NCBI GenBank assembly: GCA_964402975.1
Contig: CAYOEM010000001.1
Location: forward strand, 310,001 to 374,000
DNA: 64,000 bases
From: CAMDKS01 sp964402975
GTDB taxonomy: Bacteria > Bdellovibrionota_B > Oligoflexia > Oligoflexales > RGVZ01
Direction of reading: 5' to 3'
Shown in pieces: positions 42,775-50,882 of this stretch (position 1 is its first letter; each line of letters begins with the position of its first letter). A program made the translations under genes and the position numbers. Below the pieces are notes generated by a model. That model did no database searches and was not told the DNA's origin. It worked only from the letters and a program-made list of their open reading frames with translations.

Positions 42775-43734
42775 ATGAAAACATCAGAATCAATTAATTA
42801 CGCAGTGATTGCCCTCGTGGTCGCAACTTTAAGTGCTTGTGGAGGTGACAGCTCAGATGATGAAAACCCATATTCATCATACTCCTCGTATCAGCCTTCG
42901 AGCACTTCAAGCTCGACAAGCACGTCAACATACACGCCCTCATATCCATCCTATACGTCTCCTAGCTCCTACCAATCGGAGAACTGCGTAGACCTATGGA
43001 GCATACAAACAAAAACTAACTATAAATGCATATCAATCCCAGTCACGGTCTCACTGGGAGATGAAAACGGATTTCTATCCATTAATGGCGGCTCAGTCGC
43101 CACCAGTAAAATCAATCAGACGATTTTGGCAGAAATTAGGCGAGCTCGACAAAATGCGGGGGACCGTGAGTGGGCTAGTAACTTAGATGAACCAATGTTT
43201 TATCCCGACCTGAAAATCAACCAGGACTCCAAAACTATTGCATCGGTGTATAACTACTCCGGACGCAGCACTATTGAATTTGGTTCGACTAATATGAAAC
43301 TTGTAACTAGCGGCGAGGATGCGCGGCCGACAGTTACAATTGAAGCCAAATTATCGTCCGAGTACTGTGTGGTGCTAACGGGAGATACACCCGTAATTCC
43401 TAAAACCACGACTGCTCGTGTCGTCGTCAACGTCCGCCAGCTAACGTCCACTGTCTATAAGCAAGACTGCAAAAGTCCTTTGACCGACCTAGGCGGCGTC
43501 TCAACACTCACCAAACTTATTGCCCGCGGTGCAAGTAAAAGTGACATTTCTGCCATCATGGGAACCACGAGCCTTACAATTGCCTCATCTGTGAAGTGGA
43601 GTTGGCACCCTCCGTCCACACCGGCATGTGCTGTATCCGCCTGGGAGGAGTGCTCGGTGACATTTGACACGTCAGGCAAAGTGACAGCAACCAAAGGAAT
43701 CAAAGGGGCCTATCTTGAACTCAGCACTTGGTAG
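42775..43734 (+). CDS. Lipoprotein, paralogue pair member 2
   Basis: 319 residues from ATG 42775, two bases after the previous stop, so the genes are translationally coupled. Lipobox LSAC, then a Ser/Tyr/Thr low-complexity linker (PYSSYSSYQPSSTSSSTSTS) and a beta-rich domain ending VTFDTSGKVTATKGIKGAYL then ELSTW, as in the upstream paralogue. Probably a surface or outer-membrane lipoprotein. Confidence 0.75.
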   Translation: MKTSESINYAVIALVVATLSACGGDSSDDENPYSSYSSYQPSSTSSSTSTSTYTPSYPSYTSPSSYQSENCVDLWSIQTKTNYKCISIPVTVSLGDENGFLSINGGSVATSKINQTILAEIRRARQNAGDREWASNLDEPMFYPDLKINQDSKTIASVYNYSGRSTIEFGSTNMKLVTSGEDARPTVTIEAKLSSEYCVVLTGDTPVIPKTTTARVVVNVRQLTSTVYKQDCKSPLTDLGGVSTLTKLIARGASKSDISAIMGTTSLTIASSVKWSWHPPSTPACAVSAWEECSVTFDTSGKVTATKGIKGAYLELSTW

Positions 43735-43768
43735 GTTTGCCCAATCAACTCCGCCCTGGTCTTCCATG

Positions 43769-43858
43769 AAGATCTGCTCGTCAGGACCGGTGTCCCGCCC
43801 TGACACGGGTATGTCCGAAGATCTCTTATATGACCTACTAACTTTACAAGGGCTTCTT
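43769..43858 (+). repeat. Leader repeat A, upstream of rpoN
   Basis: About 90 bp that recur at 45374-45464 with high identity. They contain the hairpin GTGTC-CCGCCCT-GACAC (43790-43806) and a TATATGACCTA box, and end at the start of rpoN. Likely a shared promoter/leader. Confidence 0.75.
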
Positions 43859-45337
43859 ATGGGAATGAAAATAGGGCAATTTCCTGGGCTAGGTCAGCAT
43901 CTGACCATGACGCCGCAGCTGCAGCAGGCAATCAAGTTACTGCAGCTGTCACGACTTGAGCTCGAGCAGTTTATTGAGACCCAGATGGCCGAAAATCCCG
44001 TACTCGAAGAAGTGGCTACCGAGGCCTCTGATGATTATTCCCCGCTGGAAAAGGAGCTGACTGAGTCGGAGGCCGTGAGTGGCCGTCTTGAAGAGGCGTC
44101 TGCGATAGTGGACCAGGTGGGAAAAACAACGGAGAAGGAAGTCGATTGGGAGCCTTTATCAGACTATGAGGAGTCCCGATTTCAAGCCTCGGGTGCAGCC
44201 CCGAAAGGCAATCATAACGACGACTCGGCAAACTACGAAAATATTGTAACTAAAACGTCGACCTTACAAGAGTGTGTGCTTGATCAGGCTCGGGAGGTTG
44301 ATTTGTCACCTCAGGAGTTCAAGGTTGCCGAGCAAATTGCTGGCAACATCGATGATCGGGGTTACCTGACGATATCGATAGGAGAGCTATGTGAAAAAGA
44401 AGGTTTTGAGCTTGAGTTGGCTGAGGGGGTTTTAGATACGATACAAAGATTTGAGCCGCCAGGCATCGCAGCCCGCGATTTGCGCGAGTGCCTCCTGATT
44501 CAAATCAGACATTTCAAGTTGCGTAATGGCATCGTTGAAAAAATCGTTTCTAATCATCTCCACGATTTGGAAAATCGTAATTATTCTGCAATCGCTAAAG
44601 CTTTGGGGATTACACTTGAAACCGTTTATACAAATGTTGGTATTATTACCGGCCTAGAGCCCATACCTGGACGACAATTTGGATCAGATGCCCCGCAGTA
44701 TGTCATTCCCGACGTTTTTGCGTTCAAGCTAGGCGGTGAGTGGATTGTGAGTATGAATGAGGAAGGCCTTCCGCTGCTTCGAGTTAACTCATTTTACAAA
44801 GACATGTTGAAAGAACAAAAGGCCCTTCAAAGTAAACAAAATAATGACAAAGTCTATCTAGACGATAAGATTCGTAGCGCCAAGTGGATCATCAAGAGTA
44901 TGGAACAACGCCAAAGAACGATATACCGCGTTATGGACAAAATACTAGAACGCCAACGCGATTTTTTTGAGTATGGTATTCAACATCTTAAGCCAATGGT
45001 TCTTAGGGATATCGCTGATGCTTTGGGGCTACACGAGTCCACGATCAGCCGGGTGACGACGAATAAGTATGTCCACACTCCACGCGGAATTTTTGAGTTG
45101 AAGTTTTTCTTCAATAGCGCCATCACTCGAAGTGACGGCGAGAGTATTGCCAATGAGGCCGTAAAAAGACGCATTTCCGTTATTATTAAAGCTGAGGACA
45201 ACAATAAGCCACTTTCGGATCAGCAAATCATGGATATGCTGACAAAAGAAAATATTGATATCAGTCGACGCACCGTCGCCAAATATCGCGAGCAGCTTGG
45301 AATCTTGCCAAGCAGCAAGCGCCGAAAGCCATTTTAA
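43859..45337 (+). CDS. rpoN: RNA polymerase sigma-54 factor
   Basis: 492 residues from ATG 43859 (next ATG 43865). Region I is the Gln/Leu-rich activator-interacting segment (LTMTPQLQQAIKLLQLSRLE, LEQFIETQMAENPVLEE). The core-binding region and HTH (LHESTISRVTTNKYVHTPRG) follow, and the RpoN box ISRRTVAKYREQL lies near the C-terminus. All domains are complete. Sigma-54 needs an AAA+ activator, and none is in this window. An in-frame extension into the upstream leader exists but is rejected, because the conserved protein starts at MKIGQ and the leader is duplicated elsewhere. Confidence 0.96.
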   Translation: MGMKIGQFPGLGQHLTMTPQLQQAIKLLQLSRLELEQFIETQMAENPVLEEVATEASDDYSPLEKELTESEAVSGRLEEASAIVDQVGKTTEKEVDWEPLSDYEESRFQASGAAPKGNHNDDSANYENIVTKTSTLQECVLDQAREVDLSPQEFKVAEQIAGNIDDRGYLTISIGELCEKEGFELELAEGVLDTIQRFEPPGIAARDLRECLLIQIRHFKLRNGIVEKIVSNHLHDLENRNYSAIAKALGITLETVYTNVGIITGLEPIPGRQFGSDAPQYVIPDVFAFKLGGEWIVSMNEEGLPLLRVNSFYKDMLKEQKALQSKQNNDKVYLDDKIRSAKWIIKSMEQRQRTIYRVMDKILERQRDFFEYGIQHLKPMVLRDIADALGLHESTISRVTTNKYVHTPRGIFELKFFFNSAITRSDGESIANEAVKRRISVIIKAEDNNKPLSDQQIMDMLTKENIDISRRTVAKYREQLGILPSSKRRKPF

Positions 45338-45373
45338 ATAGCAAAACCTGATACGTAGCGAGTTAGTGGAAAC

Positions 45374-45464
45374 AAGATCTGCTCGATTAGGACCTGTGTC
45401 CCACCCTGACACGAGCACGTCCGAAAAGCCTTTATATGACCTATTAACCCTTAAGGAGGAATCT
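45374..45464 (+). repeat. Leader repeat B, upstream of LPP20-like lipoprotein
   Basis: Second copy of the rpoN leader. The GTGTC-CCACCCT-GACAC hairpin is at 45396-45412 and TATATGACCTA is kept; outer stem positions differ. It ends in AAGGAGG before the lipoprotein ATG. Confidence 0.75.
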
Positions 45465-46193
45465 ATGCGCTCTAGAATCAAGCAATGCTCTCGAATACTT
45501 GGCCTGGTCTCGTGTGGTGTCGTTTCTGTCATGATGCAGGCCTGCGTCACCACCCCATCGACCATGGTCCTGGAGAGGGCTGACGATCTTAGTGCTGCAC
45601 CAGAGTGGGCGAGCTTTTCCAAACCTCAACGCAGTGACGACAAGTACGTGCGATTTCTCGGATATGTTGAAGTGCCCGGGGACTCTTTGAAGTCAGCTGC
45701 CTTTAACATGTCTGACGAGAAAGCCTTGTCTGAACCCATGAGAAGTCTTGTGGATGCATTTCTGGAACAAAATCAGGTGGGAGAGGAACTACGAGCCGAT
45801 GCATCGTTTGGTCGCCGCATCATCAGCGCCACATCCGGCTACCGCCCAGCTATACCATCTCTTCATATCACCCAGCGATACTTTGAAGTGGTCGTGATCA
45901 AAAGCGGCGTGGGCGAGGACCAAACCAGACTTCGCGTATGGTCACTAGCTGAGGCAAGCCGACCCGACTTTGATCGCGCGCGGGCAAATTACCTCAGACG
46001 ACTAAGTGGTGAGCCTGAAGTTAAAAAAATCTTAGACGACGTCGGTGCTAGGCAGATCCAACAAGTTTCAAAACCTGCTATCAAGCAGAAGTCTAAAGAC
46101 AGTGAAGTATCCGATTCCAAGCCTGCTGATTCGAGCCTTCAGCAGAGCAAGTCCGATGCAGCGGACAAAGCTGATGCCGAAGATGACGCTTGA
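45465..46193 (+). CDS. LPP20-like lipoprotein
   Basis: 242 residues from ATG 45465, site AAGGAGG. Lipobox MQAC. A domain resembling the LPP20/flagellar-assembly lipoproteins (APEWASFSKP ... VRFLGYVEVPGDSLKSAAFN), also seen at the N-terminus of the PEGA protein in this cluster, occupies 40-180. A Lys/Ser/Asp-rich tail follows. The shared leader suggests coexpression with rpoN. Function unknown. Confidence 0.78.
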   Translation: MRSRIKQCSRILGLVSCGVVSVMMQACVTTPSTMVLERADDLSAAPEWASFSKPQRSDDKYVRFLGYVEVPGDSLKSAAFNMSDEKALSEPMRSLVDAFLEQNQVGEELRADASFGRRIISATSGYRPAIPSLHITQRYFEVVVIKSGVGEDQTRLRVWSLAEASRPDFDRARANYLRRLSGEPEVKKILDDVGARQIQQVSKPAIKQKSKDSEVSDSKPADSSLQQSKSDAADKADAEDDA

Positions 46194-46390
46194 GGTGGGT
46201 GGGGAGTTTGAGGGGACTGAATCTTGGCATTCCTTAGCCAAAGATCAAACCAGCAAGACCCTGTGGACGTATTGAGTATACCCGAAGAGAGAGCTCAGAT
46301 GCGTCCGGTCTACTTGAGTTCATTCTGAGTCATGTCGCGCACCCGCTGTGATTCCAGACCTAGCCTAGACCCTGGGTCATCCGGTATCTA

Positions 46391-46421
46391 TTGACTATTT
46401 TTGGATGCTATCCTAAAATAG
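46391..46421 (+). promoter_or_regulatory. Promoter with 12-bp-arm operator, near-leaderless gene
   Basis: TTGACT (46391-46396), 17-bp spacer, TAAAAT (46414-46419). CTATTTTTGGAT-GCT-ATCCTAAAATAG (46395-46421) is an inverted repeat with one mismatch. The ATG at 46428 is only 8 bp after the -10, so the message is leaderless or nearly so. Confidence 0.7.
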
Positions 46422-46427
46422 ACAAGT

Positions 46428-47594
46428 ATGTGGTATAAAAGAGATTTTAATCCTATTGCAGTTGCGCACACAGCCCTGCCGGTCAAGATCCTCAAGGGAC
46501 CGCGCCAAGTGGGCAAGACGTCGTTATTGGAAAAAATTCCAAATATCAGCGTCATTCGTTTAGACGATTTAGCGACAAGGCAGTTCATTGAACAAAACCC
46601 ACGACTATTTTTGGACCGATTTGCAGGCAGCGTATTGATCGATGAAGCACCACTCGTGGGAGCCATCTTTCCGGAAATCAAACGCCGCGTGGATGAGGAC
46701 CGTAGGCTTGGACGCAAAAGCATTGATTACTGGCTTACGGGCTCAAATCAAACTCTCCTCAGAGAAAACACCAGTGAAAGCCTAAGTGGCAGAGCAAGTT
46801 ACTTTGACCTCAATACACTTTCAATCCACGAAATAGGCGAGTTCAATCTTGAGAGGCACTTGATGCGGGGCGGATGGCCTGAGTTATTGGTATCAAATGA
46901 GCTTTCTGCCACCAGGTACATCAATGACTTTATCTCCACATTTATTGACCGAGACATTGTTTCTGCCGCTGGCATTGAGCGCAAATCCGCTTTTTCCAAG
47001 TCACTCTCGCTCACCGCAGCCCGGCAAGGCATGCTCATGAATTATTCTGAAATCGCCGGACTTTGCGGAGTCGACGTGACGACCGTGCAGTCGTGGCTGG
47101 GTCTTTTAGCTGAAAACGGCATTGTGCGAATCGTTGAGCCGTATAGTTCTAACTTAAATAAACGCTTAACAAAAACCCCAAAAATCTATTTTGAAGATGT
47201 CTCCTTGGCCGTCAGGATTCAAGGCTGGAGCGAGATCAAACCATTAATGGTCAGTCTGCAGTTTGGCTTTTTACTGGAGTCCATTGTTCTTGGTGAAGTT
47301 ACCAGGTTTTTTGCAAGTCGAGGCGAAAAAGCGGTCGTCTACCACGTGCGAAGTAAGGAAAAAGTCGAAGTCGATTTTCTTGTGGAGCTACCGAATCAAA
47401 AATTTATCGCCATCGAAGTCAAAGCATCCCCCCAGCCCTACTCTCCTGAGCAAACCAAACTTTTGGATTCGTTAAAAATCAACTTGGTCGGACGCTGGAT
47501 TGCATCGCCAGTTGCCACGGACTTTAGTTCGCCTGACGTCGTGTCTTTTAGTGATCTATTTAGCCGTCTCGAGGACATTGCCGAGCCGTCGTGA
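46428..47594 (+). CDS. DUF4143 AAA ATPase
   Basis: 388 residues. Walker A GPRQVGKTS (24-32), Walker B SVLIDEAP (Asp72-Glu73), sensor LTGSNQTLL. A central winged HTH (MNYSEIAGLCGVDVTTVQSW) and a C-terminal PD-(D/E)XK-like segment (EKVEVDFLVELPNQKFIAIE then VKAS) complete the DUF4143 plan. These ATPases are common and poorly understood; several sit near TA and defence loci. The promoter palindrome upstream suggests autoregulation by its HTH, though this is inference. Confidence 0.85.
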   Translation: MWYKRDFNPIAVAHTALPVKILKGPRQVGKTSLLEKIPNISVIRLDDLATRQFIEQNPRLFLDRFAGSVLIDEAPLVGAIFPEIKRRVDEDRRLGRKSIDYWLTGSNQTLLRENTSESLSGRASYFDLNTLSIHEIGEFNLERHLMRGGWPELLVSNELSATRYINDFISTFIDRDIVSAAGIERKSAFSKSLSLTAARQGMLMNYSEIAGLCGVDVTTVQSWLGLLAENGIVRIVEPYSSNLNKRLTKTPKIYFEDVSLAVRIQGWSEIKPLMVSLQFGFLLESIVLGEVTRFFASRGEKAVVYHVRSKEKVEVDFLVELPNQKFIAIEVKASPQPYSPEQTKLLDSLKINLVGRWIASPVATDFSSPDVVSFSDLFSRLEDIAEPS

Positions 47595-47646
47595 TGAGTG
47601 GACGTCTCTGTTAGCAGTCTCTAAGGTGAGGTGCCGACACAAATAA

Positions 47647-48153
47647 TTAACCTTTGTGTTTGGGAAGAAAAATAGCCACGCGCCCATCCGGGTATTTCGC
47701 CGTCATGCGAAAGCCTTCTGATGAAAGACGGTCGATGAGAAAGTGAAGTTTGTCGTGGGTGACGTCTGGGTCGTCGTCATGTCTGACGAGATCACTGATG
47801 AGGGCTCGAGTGAGGGTTTTTAGTTTGATGCCGCGAAACGTGAGTTGGCGTTTAAGATCACAAAGGCCTTTTTTGATGTCTAGTTTAGAGAGCATGTGGG
47901 GCTGAAGTTCTTGGTGAAAGATTCGTCTAACGGACGTCTGGCCCCTTGACGGCAGAACGCATAAGACGACCGAGAAGTTTCTGTGCGTCAGCCTAAAGGT
48001 GATGAGCTCTTGGGTGGTTTTCGTATTAGCGCTGACGTCAGCGCCAAGGCCAGCTGAAGAGGCTTTGTCTGGTGTGTTGTAGTGGGTCTCAGATTCTTTA
48101 ATCCGGGTGATCAAAAACTCGGGCAGTGGGAGGTATTTCATGATGGAATCCAT
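47647..48153 (-). CDS. Unknown protein (168 aa)
   Basis: 168 residues, ATG 48153 with AAAGGAGC, so well supported as a gene. Contains QELITFRLTHRNFSVVLCVL and a helical C-terminal half ending PDGRVAIFLPKHKG; SDLVRHDDDPDVTHDKLHFL may be helical. No domain recognised. Divergent from the HTH gene at 48392, ~240 bp away. Confidence 0.65.
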   Translation of the reverse strand: MDSIMKYLPLPEFLITRIKESETHYNTPDKASSAGLGADVSANTKTTQELITFRLTHRNFSVVLCVLPSRGQTSVRRIFHQELQPHMLSKLDIKKGLCDLKRQLTFRGIKLKTLTRALISDLVRHDDDPDVTHDKLHFLIDRLSSEGFRMTAKYPDGRVAIFLPKHKG

Positions 48154-48330
48154 AGCTTTGCTCCTTTGGGCTTGGTGTTTGATCTCCTAGATCGGCTATG
48201 GCAGTGACAGGTGGGGACATTGGGAATTACGGGGAGTATGACCCTGGCGGTCAGAGGGGCGTTTTTGTATGTCTATGTAGACTGCTACTACGAGGCTAGG
48301 GATGACCTCTTTGCGTGGCCGAGTTTTGGA

Positions 48331-48359
48331 TTGACATAGTACACCTTTAGGTTTACTAA
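48331..48359 (+). promoter_or_regulatory. HTH-gene promoter with operator
   Basis: TTGACA (48331-48336), 17-bp spacer, TACTAA (48354-48359). AGTACACC-TTTA-GGTTTACT (48338-48357) is an inverted repeat across the spacer. Same geometry and same -10 as the promoter at 10516-10544. Confidence 0.8.
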
Positions 48360-48391
48360 TGAGTCTCTTCAGGGCAGCGAGGTCACAAAAC

Positions 48392-48706
48392 ATGCGTACT
48401 AAGAACAAAAGTGCTGCGATGCAGTTTCTAGAGAAACTTGCAGGTGGACCTTTAACCATTGGAGAGCTCCTTAGAGCTTTGCGAAAAGCAGAAGGCAGGA
48501 CTCAAGAAGACTTTGCTCAGAGCCTTGAGATTTCAAAACAGCACTTATGCGATATCGAAAAGGGCCGCAAAGCGGTCACACCAGGCAGAGCCGCAGTGTT
48601 TGCCGTAAGGCTCTCGCAGCCGCCGGCTTTTTTCATTCAGCTCGCCTTGCAGGAAGAACTCAAACAGGCAGGCCTCAAAATAAAGATCAAAGTCGAGGCG
48701 GCTTAG
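48392..48706 (+). CDS. XRE HTH regulator, antitoxin-like
   Basis: 104 residues from ATG 48392 with GAGG upstream. An upstream ATG at 48359 overlaps the -10 hexamer and is excluded. HTH: LRKAEGRTQEDFAQSLEISK, QHLCDIEKGR. The C-terminal helices are FFIQLALQEELKQAGLKIK. Paralogue of the array HTH at 9994. No toxin gene adjoins it, so it is an orphan antitoxin or a simple repressor. The palindrome over its promoter is its likely binding site. Confidence 0.78.
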   Translation: MRTKNKSAAMQFLEKLAGGPLTIGELLRALRKAEGRTQEDFAQSLEISKQHLCDIEKGRKAVTPGRAAVFAVRLSQPPAFFIQLALQEELKQAGLKIKIKVEAA

Positions 48707-48904
48707 GGTGCCAGCTTATGGACATATTTAATGAGGATTAAAATATGCTTTTAGGCATTCAAACCTATGATGTCCATATGCAGGGATGGTCGCTCGGGCT
48801 CTGGCGAAAACGCCCTGAGCCGCGTAAAGAGCATAGTCCTTTAATAGTCTTGACATGACTACTACATGACTATATCCTTCTCTAAGGAGACAAAAGTAGG
48901 ACTT

Positions 48905-49168
48905 ATGAAAAAAGCTAACATATCGAAACTTAAAGCAGAATTAAGCAAATACTTACGTTTCGTCAGATCTGGCGAAGAGGTCATAATCATGGACCGGGAT
49001 CAACCAGTAGCCAAGCTTGTTGGTGTACACGCAGCCAACACCGTTGTCATCAAAGAGGCTTCTGCTGATCTTAGGTCCATTCTCCTTGCTAGCGACAAGC
49101 GAGCATTTACCGAAACCTCAGACATTTTGGATGTCTTGACCGAGGATCGGGAGGACCGCTTTTGGTGA
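48905..49168 (+). CDS. vapB: Phd/YefM-type antitoxin (VapB)
   Basis: 87 residues from ATG 48905. Phd/YefM fold: ANISKLKAELSKYLRFVRSG, EEVIIMDRDQPVAKLVGVHA. The C-terminal toxin-binding part contains LRSILLASDKRAF and EDREDRF. It overlaps the PIN toxin (GTGA). Tandem ACATGACT (48853-48868) near the promoter may be its operator. Confidence 0.82.
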   Translation: MKKANISKLKAELSKYLRFVRSGEEVIIMDRDQPVAKLVGVHAANTVVIKEASADLRSILLASDKRAFTETSDILDVLTEDREDRFW

Positions 49169-49599
49169 GCACCACTCAAGGTATCTCCTATTTTGACTCG
49201 TCGGTCATTCTTCGATATGCGATCGGCCACGAATTGGCCGTTAGAAGTCTAGCGGGGTTTAGTAAACTAGCCGTTACAAGCGCTATTACGGTTGTAGAAT
49301 GCTTGCGGGTGCTCGATCGCTGGCGCATCACGAAAGAAGTCTCTGATGACAAGCTAGTTGCGGCTAGATCACTTTGTTTAAAAATATTTAGTGGACTACG
49401 ACTTGTCCCCGTAGACGAGACCATTATTTCGTTAGCAAGTCAGACGTTTCCCATCGCTTTGAAGTCTTTGGATGCCATTCACTTGGCCTCAGCGATTCAG
49501 GTCCGAGACCAAAGTAACCAGGACATTACCATTTTGACTCACGACACAAAACTCGCCATGGCAAGCATCGCCATGAATATGACGGTTCATCCAAGCTAG
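49165..49599 (+). CDS. vapC: PIN-domain toxin (VapC)
   Basis: 144 residues from GTG 49165 (GTGA overlap with the antitoxin stop). PIN nuclease acidic residues are all present: SYFDSSV, TVVECLR, SLDAIHLASA and THDTKLA. VapC toxins cleave tRNA or rRNA in the cytoplasm. Both genes look intact, so this module should be functional. Confidence 0.85.
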   Translation: MSTTQGISYFDSSVILRYAIGHELAVRSLAGFSKLAVTSAITVVECLRVLDRWRITKEVSDDKLVAARSLCLKIFSGLRLVPVDETIISLASQTFPIALKSLDAIHLASAIQVRDQSNQDITILTHDTKLAMASIAMNMTVHPS

Positions 49600-49639
49600 C
49601 TAAGGATCTGGTTGAAGATGAGAGATCAAAAGAGCTAGG

Positions 49640-49720
49640 ATCAACGATCAGTGGCGGATCATGTTTAAATTTGGGGACAACAACGCCCACGACGTACGCG
49701 TAGAGGACTATCACTCATGA
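49640..49720 (+). pseudogene. higB: 3' remnant of a higB toxin
   Basis: The 26 codons before the HigA start read INDQWRIMFKFGDNNAHDVR then VEDYHS and TGA, the unmistakable HigB C-terminus (INDQWRI...VEDYH). TGA overlaps the antitoxin ATG (ATGA). An in-frame TGA at 49616-49618 and no HigB sequence before it show that the rest was lost; the vapC gene ends just upstream at 49599. A second, separately decayed higB in this window. Confidence 0.85.
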
Positions 49721-49989
49721 AGTTTAAGCGCCTTTCATCACCGTTTCACCCAGGCGAGATCTTATTAGAAGAGTTCATTGCGCCTCTCGGGTACTCGCAG
49801 CGAGGCTTTGCGCAAAAAATCGGTTGGACGCCTCGTAAACTTAACGAAATCATCAAAGGCAAACGCTCTGTCACGGCCGCATCGGCCATTGAACTTTCAG
49901 AGACCTTAAAGACCACACCAGAGTTTTGGCTAAACCTCCAGCAGGCCTTTGATCTAGCGGCAGCCTATAAGGCTCGCAGGGCGAGTTAG
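49717..49989 (+). CDS. higA: HigA-family antitoxin, orphaned
   Basis: 90 residues: PFHPGEILLEEFIAPLGYSQ, FAQKIGWTPRKLNEIIKGKR, FWLNLQQAFDLAAA. Classic HigA with the HPGE motif. ATG overlaps the stop of the higB remnant. Without a toxin or a visible promoter of its own it may be read through from vapBC. Confidence 0.85.
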   Translation: MKFKRLSSPFHPGEILLEEFIAPLGYSQRGFAQKIGWTPRKLNEIIKGKRSVTAASAIELSETLKTTPEFWLNLQQAFDLAAAYKARRAS

Positions 49990-50134
49990 CTTAGTTTGCT
50001 CGGCTTAGCAGTCGCTACTTAAAGCCCCCAAAGCTCTCATAAAGTTACATTGAAAATGTCTGCCAGGCGTAGGGTGATGTCTATTTAACTTCCCGTAACA
50101 ACTGGTAACTTGCCGTAAGAGACGAGCTGCTCGA

Positions 50135-50163
50135 TTGTTCAAGAGCAGAATTTCATATACAAT
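50135..50163 (+). promoter_or_regulatory. hicAB promoter
   Basis: TTGTTC (50135-50140), 17-bp spacer, TACAAT (50158-50163), 22 bp before the hicA ATG. Confidence 0.6.
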
Positions 50164-50185
50164 ATTTATGTTGCATGTGGTGGCC

Positions 50186-50392
50186 ATGAAGGTTAAAGAT
50201 CTGATCGTCAGGTTGGAATCGTGGGGTTGGCAGTTGGATAGAATTAGGGGGTCGCACCATGTGTTTACCCACAAATGGGCAACCCGCTCCATCACAGTCC
50301 CGGTGCACGGCAAGGACATACCTGATCATTTTGCGAGGATTATCTTTATGCAAGCGAGGCGAGCACTTAAGAGTAAGGACAAACCCAAATGA
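50186..50392 (+). CDS. hicA: HicA-family mRNA interferase toxin
   Basis: 68 residues from ATG 50186: KVKDLIVRLESWGWQLDRIR, GSHHVFTHK (catalytic His in GSHH), then VPVHGKDIP, the family's V.P.H..K.(I/L) block. HicA is a dsRBD-fold ribonuclease that cleaves mRNA. Overlaps hicB by ATGA. Intact. Confidence 0.88.
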   Translation: MKVKDLIVRLESWGWQLDRIRGSHHVFTHKWATRSITVPVHGKDIPDHFARIIFMQARRALKSKDKPK

Positions 50393-50853
50393 AAACGCCC
50401 GACGGTTATTACGCCATATTTTATAAAGACCGCGCGAGCGGAAAGATTGGTGTGCGCTTTGACGATCACCCGGGCGTTGTTACGTACGGCAAAAATGAAG
50501 ACGACGCCCTACGAAATGCGCGCGAGGCCTTATCGGCAGCCCTCGAAGTGGACTTTGAGCGAGGCGTCACCTTGCCAGCATCCAAACGGCCTAAGACCAA
50601 GCGGGGTGAGAGCATTCATTTTGTGCGGCTCAATCCCGATGTTTGGGTGGCTTATCTTTTGAGGGGCTGGCGCGAGCGACTTGGGCTTACGCAAAAGCAG
50701 GTCGCAGCCAAGCTCGGAGTTAGCTATCAATCATATCAGCGCATGGAGCGCCCTGGACGCTCAAACCTCACGATTCAAACGCTTGAGCGGATTGCCGATG
50801 CACTCGACGCCACACTCGTGCTTGAACTTCGGCCAGCCAAGAGGGCTGGGTGA
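50389..50853 (+). CDS. hicB: HicB-family antitoxin with C-terminal HTH
   Basis: 154 residues. N-terminal HicB partial RNase-H fold (YYAIFYKDRASGKIGVRFDD, HPGVVTYGKNEDDALRNARE) and a C-terminal XRE HTH (LGLTQKQVAAKLGVSYQSYQ), the DNA-binding half. It neutralises HicA and should repress the promoter at 50135. Complete module. Confidence 0.88.
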   Translation: MKTPDGYYAIFYKDRASGKIGVRFDDHPGVVTYGKNEDDALRNAREALSAALEVDFERGVTLPASKRPKTKRGESIHFVRLNPDVWVAYLLRGWRERLGLTQKQVAAKLGVSYQSYQRMERPGRSNLTIQTLERIADALDATLVLELRPAKRAG

Positions 50854-50882
50854 TTCTGCTGCACAGGGTGAACTTGGCGAGG

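Noticed and set aside
45029..45622. 197-codon minus-strand frame across rpoN and the LPP20-like gene
   Set aside because: Antisense to two well-supported genes, with no protein signature.
48212..48245. GGGGACATTGGG... stretch as an insertion-sequence end
   Set aside because: No partner inverted repeat or transposase nearby.
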